Assembly: GCF_001427985.1 (NCBI RefSeq)
Contig: NZ_LMSA01000002.1
Coordinates: 401,550-465,549, forward strand
Reading direction: 5' to 3'
DNA: 64,000 nt
From: Knoellia sp. Soil729
GTDB taxonomy: Bacteria; Actinomycetota; Actinomycetes; Actinomycetales; Dermatophilaceae
Positions 29,341 to 38,087 of the stretch are shown here, piece after piece; positions within the stretch are counted from its first letter, which is position 1, and the number at the start of each line of letters is the position of its first letter. The notes under the pieces were generated by a model. It ran no database searches, was not told where the DNA came from, and saw only the letters and a program-made list of their open reading frames with translations. The translations under genes were made by a program, and so were the position numbers.

Positions 29341-30015
29341 ATGGGGTGGGTGAAGCAGTTCCTCCTCGGTGCGGTCTCGATGCTCGTGGCGCTCGTGCTC
29401 GCCGTCGTGGCCCTGGTGTGGTCGGTCGGCAGCCCGGGCTCGAACACGGACGTCACCCGTCCGGCGACCGCCAGAGCGACGCCGAGCCCCTCGGCCCCCA
29501 CGGACCTCGCCAAGGGTGAGACGTGGCTGGGTGACGCGCGCCTGACGAGCGCGCACGTGGTGACCGGAGACGGTGGCCTGCGCGACGTCACGGCAACCGG
29601 CTCTGCCGTGACCCTTACGAAGGACGGCCTGCGCGCCGAGCGCCTGGACATCGACGCGGTGCTGCCGTTCGAGACCGCTGCCTCACAGATCGGCGACGGC
29701 GTCACCCTCTATGCCGCGGGCGGCGGGCTGGCCGGGCTGCGACGTCGCGTGAGCGTCCTGAACCGTGAGGTCGAGGTCCGGGCCACCGGTGCGGTGCAGG
29801 CCGTCGACGGGCAGCTCGTCATCACTCCCGACACGGTCGACCTCGACGGACCCGACTGGCTGGACTCGGCCGCGTCAGCGATCGTGCGGCGACTCGTGAC
29901 CATCCACCACACCGTGGAGGGCGTCCCCCAGGGCATGGCACTCACCTCGGTGTCGGTGGAGGCCGACGGCTTCCGCGCGCACCTGCGCGGCGAGAACGTG
30001 GCCATCGCGCCCTGA
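29341..30015 (+). CDS. DUF2993 (LmeA-like) membrane-anchored protein
   Basis: This 224-residue protein has an N-terminal membrane helix (residues about 8-30), a proline/serine-rich linker and a DUF2993 domain with alternating beta strands, including DVTATGSAVTLTKDGLRAERLDIDAVL and a C-terminal GMALTSVSVEADGFRAHLRGENV. Family members such as mycobacterial LmeA are lipid-binding cell-envelope proteins. Its function here is unknown. It is divergent from the amylase gene and converges with truA, 17 bp apart. Confidence 0.82.
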   Translation: MGWVKQFLLGAVSMLVALVLAVVALVWSVGSPGSNTDVTRPATARATPSPSAPTDLAKGETWLGDARLTSAHVVTGDGGLRDVTATGSAVTLTKDGLRAERLDIDAVLPFETAASQIGDGVTLYAAGGGLAGLRRRVSVLNREVEVRATGAVQAVDGQLVITPDTVDLDGPDWLDSAASAIVRRLVTIHHTVEGVPQGMALTSVSVEADGFRAHLRGENVAIAP

Positions 30016-30032
30016 CTCACCCCGAGGTCGAG

Positions 30033-30884
30033 TCAGTCCTTCGCGTCGAGGGACCGGGTGGCCCGGGCCTCGTGGGCGCGGGCCGCGAGCCCGCTGTCGG
30101 CCGGATAGCTCACCTTCTCGAGGCACAGACCGTGGGCGGGCATGACCCTGACCCGTGGGTCCCTCGCGCGCGCACCCAGAACCTGGTGCGGGAAGCCGAC
30201 CTCCGCACGGCCCAGTCCGACGGGGACGACCGATCCCACGAGTGCGCGAACCATGCTGTGGCAAAAGGCATCTGCGACGACCGTGGCAACGACTGTTCCG
30301 TCCCACGCGCGCTCCCACGAGTAGTCCAGCAGTGTCCTCACCGTCGTCGCACCCTCGCGCTTCTTGCAGAACGCAGCGAAGTCGTGCAGACCCACCAGGT
30401 GCTCGGCGGCCGCGTTCATCGCGTCCACGTCCAGCTCCTCCTTGAGGACCACGGTGTCGCGACGCCTCAGCGGGTCGAGCAACCCCGGACGGTCGCAGAT
30501 GCGATAGCTGTAGCGGCGCATCATCGCCGAGAAGCGCGCGTCGAAGCCGTCGGCTGCGCGCGCGACCGATCGCACCACCACGTCCGGCGGCAGGATGCCG
30601 GACAGGCGGGCCCTCGCCGACTCCTCGGGTGAGCGGTCCGACCGACCGGGCAGGGCGGCATACAGGCTCTGGTCGACATCAGCGTGGGCGACCTGTCCGC
30701 GGGCGTGCACGCCGGCATCGGTGCGCCCGGCAACGGTGAGGCGCACCGGTTCCGGCGCGCGGAGCAACATCGTGAGCGCCGATGACACCTCGCCCTCCAC
30801 GGTCCGGCGTCCCGGCTGCGCGGCCCAACCCGAGAAGTCGGTGCCGTCGTAGGCCAGGTCGATCCGCACCCGCAGCAACGTCAT
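30033..30884 (-). CDS. truA: tRNA pseudouridine(38-40) synthase
   Basis: TruA modifies uridines 38-40 in the anticodon arm. The 283-residue protein begins LLRVRIDLAYDGTDFSGWAAQ and has catalytic D56 in AGRTDAGVHA, and the conserved FCHSMVRALVGSVVPVGLG toward the end. It is normally found right after rplQ; here three genes (two on the plus strand) lie between them. The ATG at 30884 has a TAGGCT box 8 nt upstream, so the mRNA looks leaderless. Confidence 0.96.
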   Translation of the reverse strand: MTLLRVRIDLAYDGTDFSGWAAQPGRRTVEGEVSSALTMLLRAPEPVRLTVAGRTDAGVHARGQVAHADVDQSLYAALPGRSDRSPEESARARLSGILPPDVVVRSVARAADGFDARFSAMMRRYSYRICDRPGLLDPLRRRDTVVLKEELDVDAMNAAAEHLVGLHDFAAFCKKREGATTVRTLLDYSWERAWDGTVVATVVADAFCHSMVRALVGSVVPVGLGRAEVGFPHQVLGARARDPRVRVMPAHGLCLEKVSYPADSGLAARAHEARATRSLDAKD

Positions 30885-30892
30885 GATCCGGC

Positions 30893-30898
30893 AGCCTA
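30893..30898 (-). promoter_or_regulatory. -10 element, leaderless truA transcript
   Basis: TAGGCT on the minus strand, 8 nt before the truA ATG. It is back-to-back with the plus-strand box at 30911. Confidence 0.5.
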
Positions 30899-30910
30899 GG
30901 ACAACGGGTC

Positions 30911-30916
30911 TACGGT
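30911..30916 (+). promoter_or_regulatory. -10 element, leaderless MFS transcript
   Basis: TACGGT ends 6 nt before the GTG at 30923. The two divergent boxes are only 12 bp apart, so the truA and MFS promoters must overlap. Confidence 0.5.
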
Positions 30917-30922
30917 CGGGGC

Positions 30923-32164
30923 GTGACCAACCCTCACGCACGGCTGGCGATCAGCGCCGCCTTCTTCGTCCAGGGCCTGCTGTTCATCACGCTGACCCTG
31001 CGGCTGCCCGTCGTGCAGGACCTCCTCGGCCTCTCGGCGCTGGCGCTGTCGGGCGTCATGCTCATGCTCGTGCTGTGCGCGGGTGCCGGCTCGGTCGTCG
31101 CCGAGGCCCTGGCCCGCCGGGTCGACAGTGCGCGCACGCTGCGACTGGCCCTGTCGGTCATCGCCATGGGGTTCGTCCTCATCGCGCTGGGAGTGCGCGG
31201 CGACGGTTCCCTGCCGGTCTTCGCCGCAGGCGTTGCCGTCTACGGCTTTGGCCTCGGCGGCAACGATGCGGCGAGCAACATGCAGGCGGTCGCCCTGGAG
31301 CATCGGCTCGGCCGACCGGTGATGCCGTCCTTCCACGCCGCCTGGACCGCCGGGGGGCTGCTCGCCACCGGGCTCGCGTTCGTGCCGGTGAGCTTCCCGG
31401 CGATGGTGGCCACGCTCGTCGTGGCGCCGCTGGCCGTGCTGGCGGCTCCCCTGCTGCGGCGCGAGCTGGCTTCCGTGGTCGCGCCGGCCACCACCGAACC
31501 GCTGGGGATCCCGTGGTCACGCATCCTGCTCGTCGGCGTCGCGCTCATCCTCTTCTACATGGTCGACACCTCGGCGACCGCGTGGGGCCCGGTCTACCTC
31601 AGCAGCCCCCACGTCTTCGACGACCCACCCACCAACAGCGCGATGTTCGCACTCGCCACGCTGCCCTACCTTGCGGCGACCCTGCTCGCTCGGGTCTTCG
31701 GCGACGGGCTGACGGCGCGCCTCGGCGCCACGGCGGTCGTGCGCGCGGGCAGCATGCTGGCCTTCCTGGGCCTGGTCGTCATCGTCTTCGCGCCGAGGTC
31801 GACGTGGCAGGTCGGCATCGTGGGGTTCTTCGTCGTGGGCCTGGGAGTCGCCGTCATCGCCCCCTTGGCCTTCTCCGCCGCCGCCCGCATCGCCGGCGAG
31901 ACCGGGGACTCGGAGGTCGACGACGCCACCCATCGCGCTCGCGTCGACGCCGTCATCGCCCGCTTCAACCAGTTCAACTACGTCGGTGCGCTCCTGGGTG
32001 CCGTCCTCACCGGAGCGATCGGCAACGGCAACCTGCGGATCGGGTATGCCGTCCCGATGGTTCTCGTCCTGGCCCTGCTGCCGCTGGCGAGACACTTCGT
32101 GGGGCCGGCCACGGCACCGGCCGTCACCGACAAAGCCCTCGCGCCGGGTCGCACGACTCCCTAG
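30923..32164 (+). CDS. MFS transporter (YbjJ/FucP-like)
   Basis: This 413-residue protein has about twelve membrane helices. The N-terminal pattern FVQGLLFITLTLRLPVVQDLLGLS and the GAGSVVAEALARRVDSARTLR loop after helix 2 resemble YbjJ-type MFS proteins, which are poorly characterised. A hydrophilic loop of about 30 residues (IAGETGDSEVDDATHRARVD) lies between helices 10 and 11. The substrate is unknown. A DUF2087 gene follows. Confidence 0.88.
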   Translation: MTNPHARLAISAAFFVQGLLFITLTLRLPVVQDLLGLSALALSGVMLMLVLCAGAGSVVAEALARRVDSARTLRLALSVIAMGFVLIALGVRGDGSLPVFAAGVAVYGFGLGGNDAASNMQAVALEHRLGRPVMPSFHAAWTAGGLLATGLAFVPVSFPAMVATLVVAPLAVLAAPLLRRELASVVAPATTEPLGIPWSRILLVGVALILFYMVDTSATAWGPVYLSSPHVFDDPPTNSAMFALATLPYLAATLLARVFGDGLTARLGATAVVRAGSMLAFLGLVVIVFAPRSTWQVGIVGFFVVGLGVAVIAPLAFSAAARIAGETGDSEVDDATHRARVDAVIARFNQFNYVGALLGAVLTGAIGNGNLRIGYAVPMVLVLALLPLARHFVGPATAPAVTDKALAPGRTTP

Positions 32165-32167
32165 GGT
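32162..32167 (+). promoter_or_regulatory. -10-like element before DUF2087 gene
   Basis: TAGGGT overlaps the TAG stop of the MFS gene and ends 7 nt before the ATG at 32175, the same layout as between xseA and xseB. Confidence 0.4.
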
Positions 32168-32174
32168 CGAGCTC

Positions 32175-32477
32175 ATGGACCGACCTGCCCTTGCCGATGC
32201 GCTGGCCCACCGCGAGACCGTCCTGCGGGCCTTCATCGGGGCGGATGGTCGCCTGTCGAGCATCCCCACCAGGCTCACCAAGCGGCTCGTCATCCTCGAC
32301 CACATCGCCCAGTCCTTCGAGCCCGGGGTGCGCTACAGCGAGGCGGAGGTGAACGCGATCATGCACCGGTTCCACGCCGACCATGCCGCGCTGCGCCGCC
32401 ACCTCGTCGAGAACGAGTTCCTCGAGCGCGATGCCGGCCTCTACTGGCGCGCCGGCGGCAGCACGGACCTCACCTGA
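32175..32477 (+). CDS. DUF2087 domain protein
   Basis: This 100-residue protein is nearly all one DUF2087 domain: GADGRLSSIPTRLTKRLVIL, FEPGVRYSEAEVNAIMHRFH and RRHLVENEFLERDAGLYWR. The domain often follows a helix-turn-helix in regulators and is itself winged-helix-like; here it stands alone. It probably binds nucleic acid or a partner protein, but no role is known. The 299 bp to the rplQ stop hold only the rplQ terminator. Confidence 0.85.
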   Translation: MDRPALADALAHRETVLRAFIGADGRLSSIPTRLTKRLVILDHIAQSFEPGVRYSEAEVNAIMHRFHADHAALRRHLVENEFLERDAGLYWRAGGSTDLT

Positions 32478-32722
32478 GCGAGCACCCGCCGCGGCAAACA
32501 CCCCCCAGGACCAACCCCTTTGAGCGTGCAGGGTGCAAGAAAGCGCTCGTTTGCCGCCCACTGTGCCGGTCCCTAACGTCGCGCGGCACGGGACGAGGTG
32601 GCAAGCAGAGCGCCCGAATGCCGGTTCGCCGCCGACTGGGACTGGCGGGAGACCCGAGCGCGCTCAGCGCGCGAGGGTCGGATGGGACAGCGGCGAACGG
32701 GCTTTCGGTCGCGGAGCCAAAA

Positions 32723-32762
32723 CACACGGGCCGTTCACCCCGAAGGATGAACGGCCCGTGTG
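32723..32762 (-). terminator. Intrinsic terminator of rpoA-rplQ
   Basis: A perfect 15-bp stem (CACACGGGCCGTTCA with its complement) with a 10-nt loop is followed on the minus strand by TTTT. This is one of the few hairpins here with a T-tract. Confidence 0.88.
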
Positions 32763-32776
32763 ACAGGCGAAGCAGA

Positions 32777-33508
32777 TCAGGCGTTGTCGCCCTCGGCCTG
32801 CTGCTTGGCCTCGCCGCCAGCAGGCTCGAAGCCAGCTGCCTGGGCGTCGTCGGCCGAGGCGAACCAGAACTCGGCCTCGGTCTGGTCGTACCACTGCGAA
32901 CCCTCGACGTGGTACTTGCCGGAGTCGGCGTTGCCCTTGACCGAGTAGCCCTCGGGAGCAGAGCCATCCTCGTTCGCCGCGACGGCGCCCTGGGGCAGGT
33001 CGGCGGCGGCAGCGGTCTCGGTGGCGGGAGCGTCGGTGGCCTCAGCCTCGACGGTCTCGTCCTGGGCGACCTCGGCCTCGGCGGCCCGGGACTCCTTGAC
33101 GGCACGCTTGGTCGCGCCCTCGGCCTCCTTGACGGTGGCCTTCCTGGCGACGGGCTCGCGGACGAGCTCGATGACCGCCATGGGGGCGTTGTCGCCCTTG
33201 CGGGGACCGATCTTGGTGACGCGGGTGTAGCCACCCTGGCGGTCGGCCATGTCGGGGGCGATCTCCACGAAGAGGCGGTGGACGACTCCCTTGTCGCGGA
33301 CGACCGTCATGACGCGGCGACGGGCGTGCAGGTCGCCGCGCTTGGCGAAGGTGACGAGGCGCTCGGCGAGCGGACGCAGGCGCTTGGCCTTGGTCTCGGT
33401 CGTCGTGATCGAGTCGTGCTCGAACAGCGAGGTCACGAGATTCGCCAGGATGTGGCGCTCGTGAGCCGGGCCGCCTCCGAGGCGGGGACCCTTGGTGGGC
33501 GTAGGCAT
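32777..33508 (-). CDS. rplQ: 50S ribosomal protein L17 with C-terminal extension
   Basis: The first about 120 residues are standard L17 ([57 protein letters not shown]). Another 120 residues follow: an alanine/glutamate-rich linker and, from residue 187, a compact domain with [26 protein letters not shown] and [11 protein letters not shown]. The same domain ends L4 in this window (37 of 51 aligned residues identical). It resembles the 'sunset' motif found in several actinobacterial proteins. The gene follows rpoA. Confidence 0.97.
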   Translation of the reverse strand: MPTPTKGPRLGGGPAHERHILANLVTSLFEHDSITTTETKAKRLRPLAERLVTFAKRGDLHARRRVMTVVRDKGVVHRLFVEIAPDMADRQGGYTRVTKIGPRKGDNAPMAVIELVREPVARKATVKEAEGATKRAVKESRAAEAEVAQDETVEAEATDAPATETAAAADLPQGAVAANEDGSAPEGYSVKGNADSGKYHVEGSQWYDQTEAEFWFASADDAQAAGFEPAGGEAKQQAEGDNA

Positions 33509-33535
33509 GTCAATACTCCTTGGTGTGGGTCAGCG

Positions 33536-34594
33536 TCAGAGCTGCTCGTCCTCGGCGAACGACGCGTCCTCTGCGTCGTCGGCGTCGGAGAAGCTGAACT
33601 CGTCGTCGTAGGAAGCGATCTGGCTCGGGTCGAAGCCGGCGGGGCTGTCCTTGAGGGCGAGACCCATGCCGTGGAGCTTGGCCTTGACCTCGTCGATGGA
33701 CTTCTGACCGAAGTTGCGGATGTCGAGCAGGTCTGCCTCACTGCGACCGACGAGCTCACCCACGGTGTGGATGCCCTCGCGCTTGAGGCAGTTGTAGGAA
33801 CGGACCGTGAGGTCCAGGTCCTCGATCGGCAGGGCGAGGTCGGCAGCCAGTGCCGCGTCCGTCGGGGACGGGCCCATGTCGATGCCCTCGGCCTCGACGT
33901 TGAGCTCGCGGGCGAGCCCGAAGAGCTCGACGAGGGTCTTGCCGGCGGAGGCGAGCGCGTCGCGCGGGGTGACGGCCTGCTTGGTCTCGACGTCCAGGAC
34001 GAGGCTGTTGAAGTCGGTGCGCTGCTCGACTCGGGTCAGTTCGACCTTGTAGGTGACGTTGAGGACCGGGCTGTAGATGGAGTCGACCGGGATGCGGCCG
34101 ATCTCCTGGTCACCGGACTTGTTCTGGGCGGCGGAGACGTAGCCGCGACCGCGCTCGACGGTCAGCTCCATCTCGATGCTGCCCTTGTCGTTGAGCGTCG
34201 CGATGTGCAGGTCGGGGTTGATGACCTCGACACCGGCCGGCGGTGCGATGTCCGCGGCGGTGACGGCGCCGGAGCCCTGCTTGCGCAGGTACATGACGAC
34301 CGGCTCGTCGTGCTCCGAGGAGACGACCAGCCCCTTGATGTTGAGGATGATCTCGGTGACGTCTTCCTTGACACCCGGGATCGTGGAGAACTCGTGGAGC
34401 ACTCCATCGATGCGGATGCTCGTCACTGCGGCACCGGGGATGCTCGAGAGCAGGGTGCGGCGGAGCGAGTTCCCGAGCGTGTAGCCGAAGCCGGGCTCGA
34501 GGGGCTCGATGACGAATCGGCTCCGGTTCTCGGAGATGACGTCCTCGGAGAGGAGTGGACGCTGTGCGATGAGCACGGTGATTTTCCTTCCCAC
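33536..34594 (-). CDS. rpoA: RNA polymerase alpha subunit
   Basis: This 352-residue protein has the N-terminal assembly domain ([25 protein letters not shown]) and a C-terminal domain (about 255-320: [37 protein letters not shown]) that contacts activators and UP elements. A short acidic tail follows. It starts 198 bp downstream of rpsD, with a family B hairpin between them, so rpoA-rplQ may be transcribed partly apart from rpsM-rpsK-rpsD. Confidence 0.98.
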   Translation of the reverse strand: MGRKITVLIAQRPLLSEDVISENRSRFVIEPLEPGFGYTLGNSLRRTLLSSIPGAAVTSIRIDGVLHEFSTIPGVKEDVTEIILNIKGLVVSSEHDEPVVMYLRKQGSGAVTAADIAPPAGVEVINPDLHIATLNDKGSIEMELTVERGRGYVSAAQNKSGDQEIGRIPVDSIYSPVLNVTYKVELTRVEQRTDFNSLVLDVETKQAVTPRDALASAGKTLVELFGLARELNVEAEGIDMGPSPTDAALAADLALPIEDLDLTVRSYNCLKREGIHTVGELVGRSEADLLDIRNFGQKSIDEVKAKLHGMGLALKDSPAGFDPSQIASYDDEFSFSDADDAEDASFAEDEQL

Positions 34595-34719
34595 GGGCGA
34601 CCGCTATATGACGCCTCGTGAAACAACGCCGGGTGCGAACCCGGCAAGCCCAGCCCACCTCTGTCTGTGGTCAGGACAAGCCTTGCTGTATGCCGTGGAG
34701 CACGCAGGTGCCCACAGCC

Positions 34720-34785
34720 CCGACTTATTGCCCGTTCGGCCATCCCTCGCAGAGCTCGGGCGTGGCCAAACGGGCAATAGGTCGG
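34720..34785. terminator. Hairpin between rpsD and rpoA, family B copy 2
   Basis: Arms 34720-34742 and 34763-34785 pair at 21 of 23 positions around a 20-nt loop. It follows rpsD directly. No T-tract follows on the minus strand. If it terminates, rpoA needs its own promoter in the remaining 125 bp; none was recognised. Confidence 0.7.
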
Positions 34786-34791
34786 CTGAGA

Positions 34792-35400
34792 TCAGTTCTT
34801 CGAGTAGAACTCGACGATGAGCTGCTCGGTGAGGATCGAGTCGATCTGCGCCCGGATCGGGAGCGAGTGGATCAGGATCTGCAGCGAACCCGGGACGACC
34901 TGCATCCAGGCCGGGGTCGGGCGCTCGCCGAACGTCTCGCGAGCGAGCTGGAGCGGGAACGTCTCCACCGACTGCTTGCGCACGGTGATGATGTCGTACT
35001 GCTCGACGCGGTAGGACGGGACGTCCACGCGCTTGCCGTTGACCTCGAAGTGGCCGTGCGTGACGAGCTGGCGCGCGGCACGACGGGTGCGGGCGAGGCC
35101 CGCGCGGTAGATGACGTTGTCGAGTCGGGACTCGAGGATCGTCAGGATGTTCTCACCCGTCTTGCCGGGGCGGTTCGCCGCTTCCTTGTAGTAGCGACGG
35201 AACTGCTTCTCCATGACGCCGTAGGTGAAGCGAGCCTTCTGCTTCTCCTGGAGCTGGGTCAGGTATTCCTTCTCCTGCATCCGGCGACGGCCGTGCTGGC
35301 CGGGCGGGAAGGGGCGCAGGTCGAAGTTCTTGTCGCCGCCGACGAGGTCAACCCGCAGACGACGCGACTTCTTGGTGATGGGGCCGGTATAACGAGCCAT
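34792..35400 (-). CDS. rpsD: 30S ribosomal protein S4
   Basis: S4 is a primary 16S rRNA binder that nucleates 30S assembly. The 202-residue protein starts MARYTGPITKKSRRLRVDL and carries the S4 RNA-binding domain (RLDNVIYRAGLARTRRAARQLVTHGH). The N-terminal zinc cysteines of some S4 proteins are absent (zinc-independent type). It ends directly before a long hairpin. Confidence 0.98.
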   Translation of the reverse strand: MARYTGPITKKSRRLRVDLVGGDKNFDLRPFPPGQHGRRRMQEKEYLTQLQEKQKARFTYGVMEKQFRRYYKEAANRPGKTGENILTILESRLDNVIYRAGLARTRRAARQLVTHGHFEVNGKRVDVPSYRVEQYDIITVRKQSVETFPLQLARETFGERPTPAWMQVVPGSLQILIHSLPIRAQIDSILTEQLIVEFYSKN

Positions 35401-35432
35401 GTTCTAGTTCTCTTTCCGTCTTCTCGCGGCGA

Positions 35433-35837
35433 TCAGACGCGGCGGCGCTTGGGCGGGCGGACACCGTTGTGCGGTGAGGGCGTGACGTCCTGGATCGAGC
35501 CGACCTCGAGGCCGGCTGCGGTCAGCGAACGGATCGCGGTCTCGCGACCCGAGCCCGGACCCTTGACGAAGACGTCGACCTTGCGCACGCCGTGGTCCAT
35601 CGCACGACGGGCAGCGGCCTCAGCGGCAGTCTGCGCGGCGAACGGGGTGGACTTGCGCGAGCCCTTGAAGCCGACCTGGCCGGCGGAGGCCCAGGCAATG
35701 ACGGCACCGGTGGGGTCGGTGATCGAGATGATCGTGTTGTTGAACGTCGACTTGATGTGGGCCTGGCCCACGGGAACGTTCTTCTTGTCCTTGCGGCGCA
35801 CCTTCTTGGCGCCGGTCAAACGGCCCTTGGGAGGCAT
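35433..35837 (-). CDS. rpsK: 30S ribosomal protein S11
   Basis: S11 lies on the 30S platform near the mRNA exit. The 134-residue protein has an N-terminal basic tail ([10 protein letters not shown]), the [22 protein letters not shown] core and the C-terminal [18 protein letters not shown] typical of the family. Its ATG overlaps the rpsM stop by 1 nt (TAATG). Confidence 0.98.
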   Translation of the reverse strand: MPPKGRLTGAKKVRRKDKKNVPVGQAHIKSTFNNTIISITDPTGAVIAWASAGQVGFKGSRKSTPFAAQTAAEAAARRAMDHGVRKVDVFVKGPGSGRETAIRSLTAAGLEVGSIQDVTPSPHNGVRPPKRRRV

Positions 35838-36214
35838 TACTTACCAACCTTCTTCTTGCCGGCGACGGTGCGCTTCGGACCCTTGCGGGTACGCGCGTTG
35901 GTCTTGGTCCGCTGACCGTTGACGGGCAGGCCCGAACGGTGACGGCGACCCTGGTAGGACCCGATCTCGACCTTGCGGCGAATGTCGGCCTGGACCTCAC
36001 GGCGGAGGTCACCCTCGACCTTGAGGTTCTCGTCGATCCAGTCGCGCAGCGCGACCAGGTCGGCGTCGCTGAGGTCCTTGACGCGGGTGTTGGCGTCGAC
36101 GCCGGTGGCGGCGAGAGCCTTCTGCGAGCTGGAGCGGCCCACACCGAAGATGTAGGTCAGTGCGATCTCGACGCGCTTCTCGCGCGGGAGGTCGACTCCT
36201 TGGAGACGTGCCAT
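35837..36214 (-). CDS. rpsM: 30S ribosomal protein S13
   Basis: S13 sits in the 30S head and bridges to the 50S. The 125-residue protein starts [21 protein letters not shown] and ends in a basic tail with [21 protein letters not shown] and a lysine-rich end. It is first of the tightly packed rpsM-rpsK-rpsD group; a 228-bp gap with a hairpin precedes it. Confidence 0.98.
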   Translation of the reverse strand: MARLQGVDLPREKRVEIALTYIFGVGRSSSQKALAATGVDANTRVKDLSDADLVALRDWIDENLKVEGDLRREVQADIRRKVEIGSYQGRRHRSGLPVNGQRTKTNARTRKGPKRTVAGKKKVGK

Positions 36215-36283
36215 CGTGTGATGGTTCCTGTTCTGGGATTCCGGAGGTCTGGTGCAGTCGCCGGTCCGGCACTCGTGTCCGGT

Positions 36284-36303
36284 CCTCGGCCTCCGGGCCG
36301 AGG
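36284..36303 (-). terminator. Hairpin between rpmJ and rpsM
   Basis: A perfect 8-bp stem CCTCGGCC/GGCCGAGG with a TCCG tetraloop lies in the 228-bp gap between rpmJ and rpsM. It may attenuate transcription or mark a processed leader. Nothing else is recognised in this gap. Confidence 0.5.
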
Positions 36304-36442
36304 GTGACGTCCCGTGCTCACCTCTGACAGGTGACGCCCACGGGGGTCGGGCGCTGCGTTCTCATCATGAACTTCTTGCGTGTGCTCGAAGCTGTGCTCC
36401 GTGCAGGGTCCTGGCTCGGAAGCCGGGACGGTCAGGCTCTGC

Positions 36443-36556
36443 TCAACCCTGGCGCTGCTTGTGGCGCGGGTTCTCGCAGATGACCATGACCCGACCGTTG
36501 CGGCGGATCACCTTGCACTTGTCACAGATCTTCTTGACGCTCGGCTGAACCTTCAT
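36443..36556 (-). CDS. rpmJ: 50S ribosomal protein L36
   Basis: A 37-residue protein, [20 protein letters not shown] continuing to a basic end, with zinc ligands C11, C14, C27 and H32 (C-x2-C-x12-C-x4-H). It is the zinc-binding L36 type. It sits in its usual place between infA and rpsM, though with gaps of 108 and 228 bp on either side. Confidence 0.97.
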   Translation of the reverse strand: MKVQPSVKKICDKCKVIRRNGRVMVICENPRHKQRQG

Positions 36557-36664
36557 TGCCTCTGCTGTCTTGTCGATCCTCCCGACACGGCGGAGGCCGT
36601 GCGGGTCGTTCGGGTGGTGCTGGTTGCTACTGCTGTGCCAACCGATGAGTGAGCAAAGCCCACG

Positions 36665-36886
36665 TCAGCGGTAGCGGAAGACGATGCGGCCTCGGGTCAG
36701 GTCGTAAGGGCTGAGCTCCACCACCACGCGGTCCTCGGGGAGGATCCGGATGTAGTGCTGACGCATCTTGCCCGAGATGTGTGCGAGCACCTTGTGACCG
36801 TTGGTGAGCTCCACGCGAAACATCGCGTTGGGGAGCGCCTCAACGATGGTGCCCTCGATCTCGATGACGCCGTCCTTCTTGGCCAT
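36665..36886 (-). CDS. infA: Translation initiation factor IF-1
   Basis: This 73-residue protein is a single OB-fold: [60 protein letters not shown]-1 binds the 30S A site and helps subunit assembly at initiation. It heads the infA-rpmJ-rpsM-rpsK-rpsD group and has a Shine-Dalgarno (GAGAGGG) before its ATG. Confidence 0.98.
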   Translation of the reverse strand: MAKKDGVIEIEGTIVEALPNAMFRVELTNGHKVLAHISGKMRQHYIRILPEDRVVVELSPYDLTRGRIVFRYR

Positions 36887-36991
36887 ACCCTCTCAATCCG
36901 TTGCTGGCCCCACCCTGGGTGTGGCGCGAGGCCACCAGTGGAACCATGGGAGTCCGGTCGCGCATGCGCAAGCACACGAGACCGACGCTCC

Positions 36992-37020
36992 ATCCTACGG
37001 GAGCGCACGCTGAGCACGAA
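36992..37020 (-). promoter_or_regulatory. Possible infA promoter
   Basis: On the minus strand, TAGGAT (36992-36997) is preceded by 17 bp and TTCGTG (37015-37020). Transcription would start about 100 nt before infA. The -35 match is weak. Confidence 0.4.
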
Positions 37021-37047
37021 ATCGCCCTTGGCCCGCTCCCCACCCGC

Positions 37048-37109
37048 CACTGACTGCCCGTTTCGGCCAATGAGCGGCGGCGACGAGCTGGCCGAACGCG
37101 CAATCAGTG
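37048..37109. terminator. Hairpin after meaB, family B copy 3
   Basis: Imperfect arms 37048-37069 and 37089-37109 with the family B core (TGACTGCCCGTTTCGGCCA on the left). The right arm includes the meaB stop codon. It separates the mutase operon from infA. Confidence 0.75.
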
Positions 37110-38087
37110 CGCTTTGTCTCCATGGCCGAAGAGGTCGAGGACCTGTGCCGCGGCGTCGACCGCGCTGACCTCACCCGAGCGGACCGCCGCCTCGAGCTTG
37201 GCCCGCTGCGCCTTGACCGCCGGCGCCGACCTCACGGCGTCCTCGAGGTGGGCGTCGACGAGGGCCCACATCCAGTCCTGCTGCTGCTGTGCCCGGCGCA
37301 GCTCGAGCGACCCCTCCGACTCCAGGTGCGCGCGGTGCTCGAGCACGGCCTCCCAGACCTCGTCGAGTCCCGTGCCCGTGACCGACGAGCAGGTGAGCAC
37401 GGGAGGGCGACGCACGTCCTTGCCCGGCAGCATGAGTCGCATCGCCGACGAGAGGTCCCGGGCCGCACCGCGCGCCGGCCCCTCCCCGTCGCCGTCGGCC
37501 TTGTTGACCGCGATGACGTCGGCCAGCTCGAGGATGCCGCGCTTGATGCCCTGGAGCTGGTCACCGGCGCGGGCCAGCGTCAGCAGGAGGAAGGTGTCGA
37601 CCATCTCGGACACGGCGATCTCGTTCTGCCCGACGCCGACGGTCTCGACGATGACGACGTCGAAGCCAGCGGCCTCGAGGACGAGCATCGACTCGCGCGT
37701 CGCCCGGGCCACTCCCCCGAGGTGGCGTCCGCTCGGACTGGGCCTTACGAACGCCGAGTCGCTGGCACTGAGCTCACCCATCCGGGTGCGGTCACCCAGG
37801 ATCGAGCCACCCGTGCGACGCGAGCTCGGGTCGACGGCGACGACAGCAACCTTGTGCCCGGCCTCGATGAGGCGGCCACCCATCGCGTTGATGAAGGTGG
37901 ACTTGCCCGCACCCGGAACCCCAGAGATCCCGACGCGCACCGCTGAACCCGTGTATGCCGTGAGCTCGGTGAGGAGGGCACGGGCCCGTTCGCGGTGGTC
38001 GGCTCTCGTCGACTCCACCAGGGTGATCGCGCGGGCGATCGCCGCCCGCGACCCCTCGCGAATACCGTCGAAGAGCTCGTGGGTCAC
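37104..38087 (-). CDS. meaB: Methylmalonyl-CoA mutase-associated GTPase MeaB
   Basis: MeaB is the G3E-type GTPase that guards cobalamin loading and reactivation of methylmalonyl-CoA mutase. The 327-residue protein has P-loop GVPGAGKS (residues 56-63), the [20 protein letters not shown] motif, EVGVGQNE-type switch ([12 protein letters not shown]) and NKAD specificity motif. It overlaps the mutB stop by 4 nt, so it is made together with the mutase. Confidence 0.97.
   Translation of the reverse strand: MTHELFDGIREGSRAAIARAITLVESTRADHRERARALLTELTAYTGSAVRVGISGVPGAGKSTFINAMGGRLIEAGHKVAVVAVDPSSRRTGGSILGDRTRMGELSASDSAFVRPSPSGRHLGGVARATRESMLVLEAAGFDVVIVETVGVGQNEIAVSEMVDTFLLLTLARAGDQLQGIKRGILELADVIAVNKADGDGEGPARGAARDLSSAMRLMLPGKDVRRPPVLTCSSVTGTGLDEVWEAVLEHRAHLESEGSLELRRAQQQQDWMWALVDAHLEDAVRSAPAVKAQRAKLEAAVRSGEVSAVDAAAQVLDLFGHGDKAH

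Noticed and set aside
26061-29519. A 1152-codon open frame opposite the amylase gene
   Set aside because: It is a GC-rich mirror of the real gene on the minus strand, with low-complexity R/V/G/D composition and no recognisable domain; the opposite strand has clear GH13 motifs.
32618-34621. A 667-codon plus-strand frame opposite rplQ and rpoA
   Set aside because: It spans the intergenic gap between two certain genes on the other strand and has no family resemblance.
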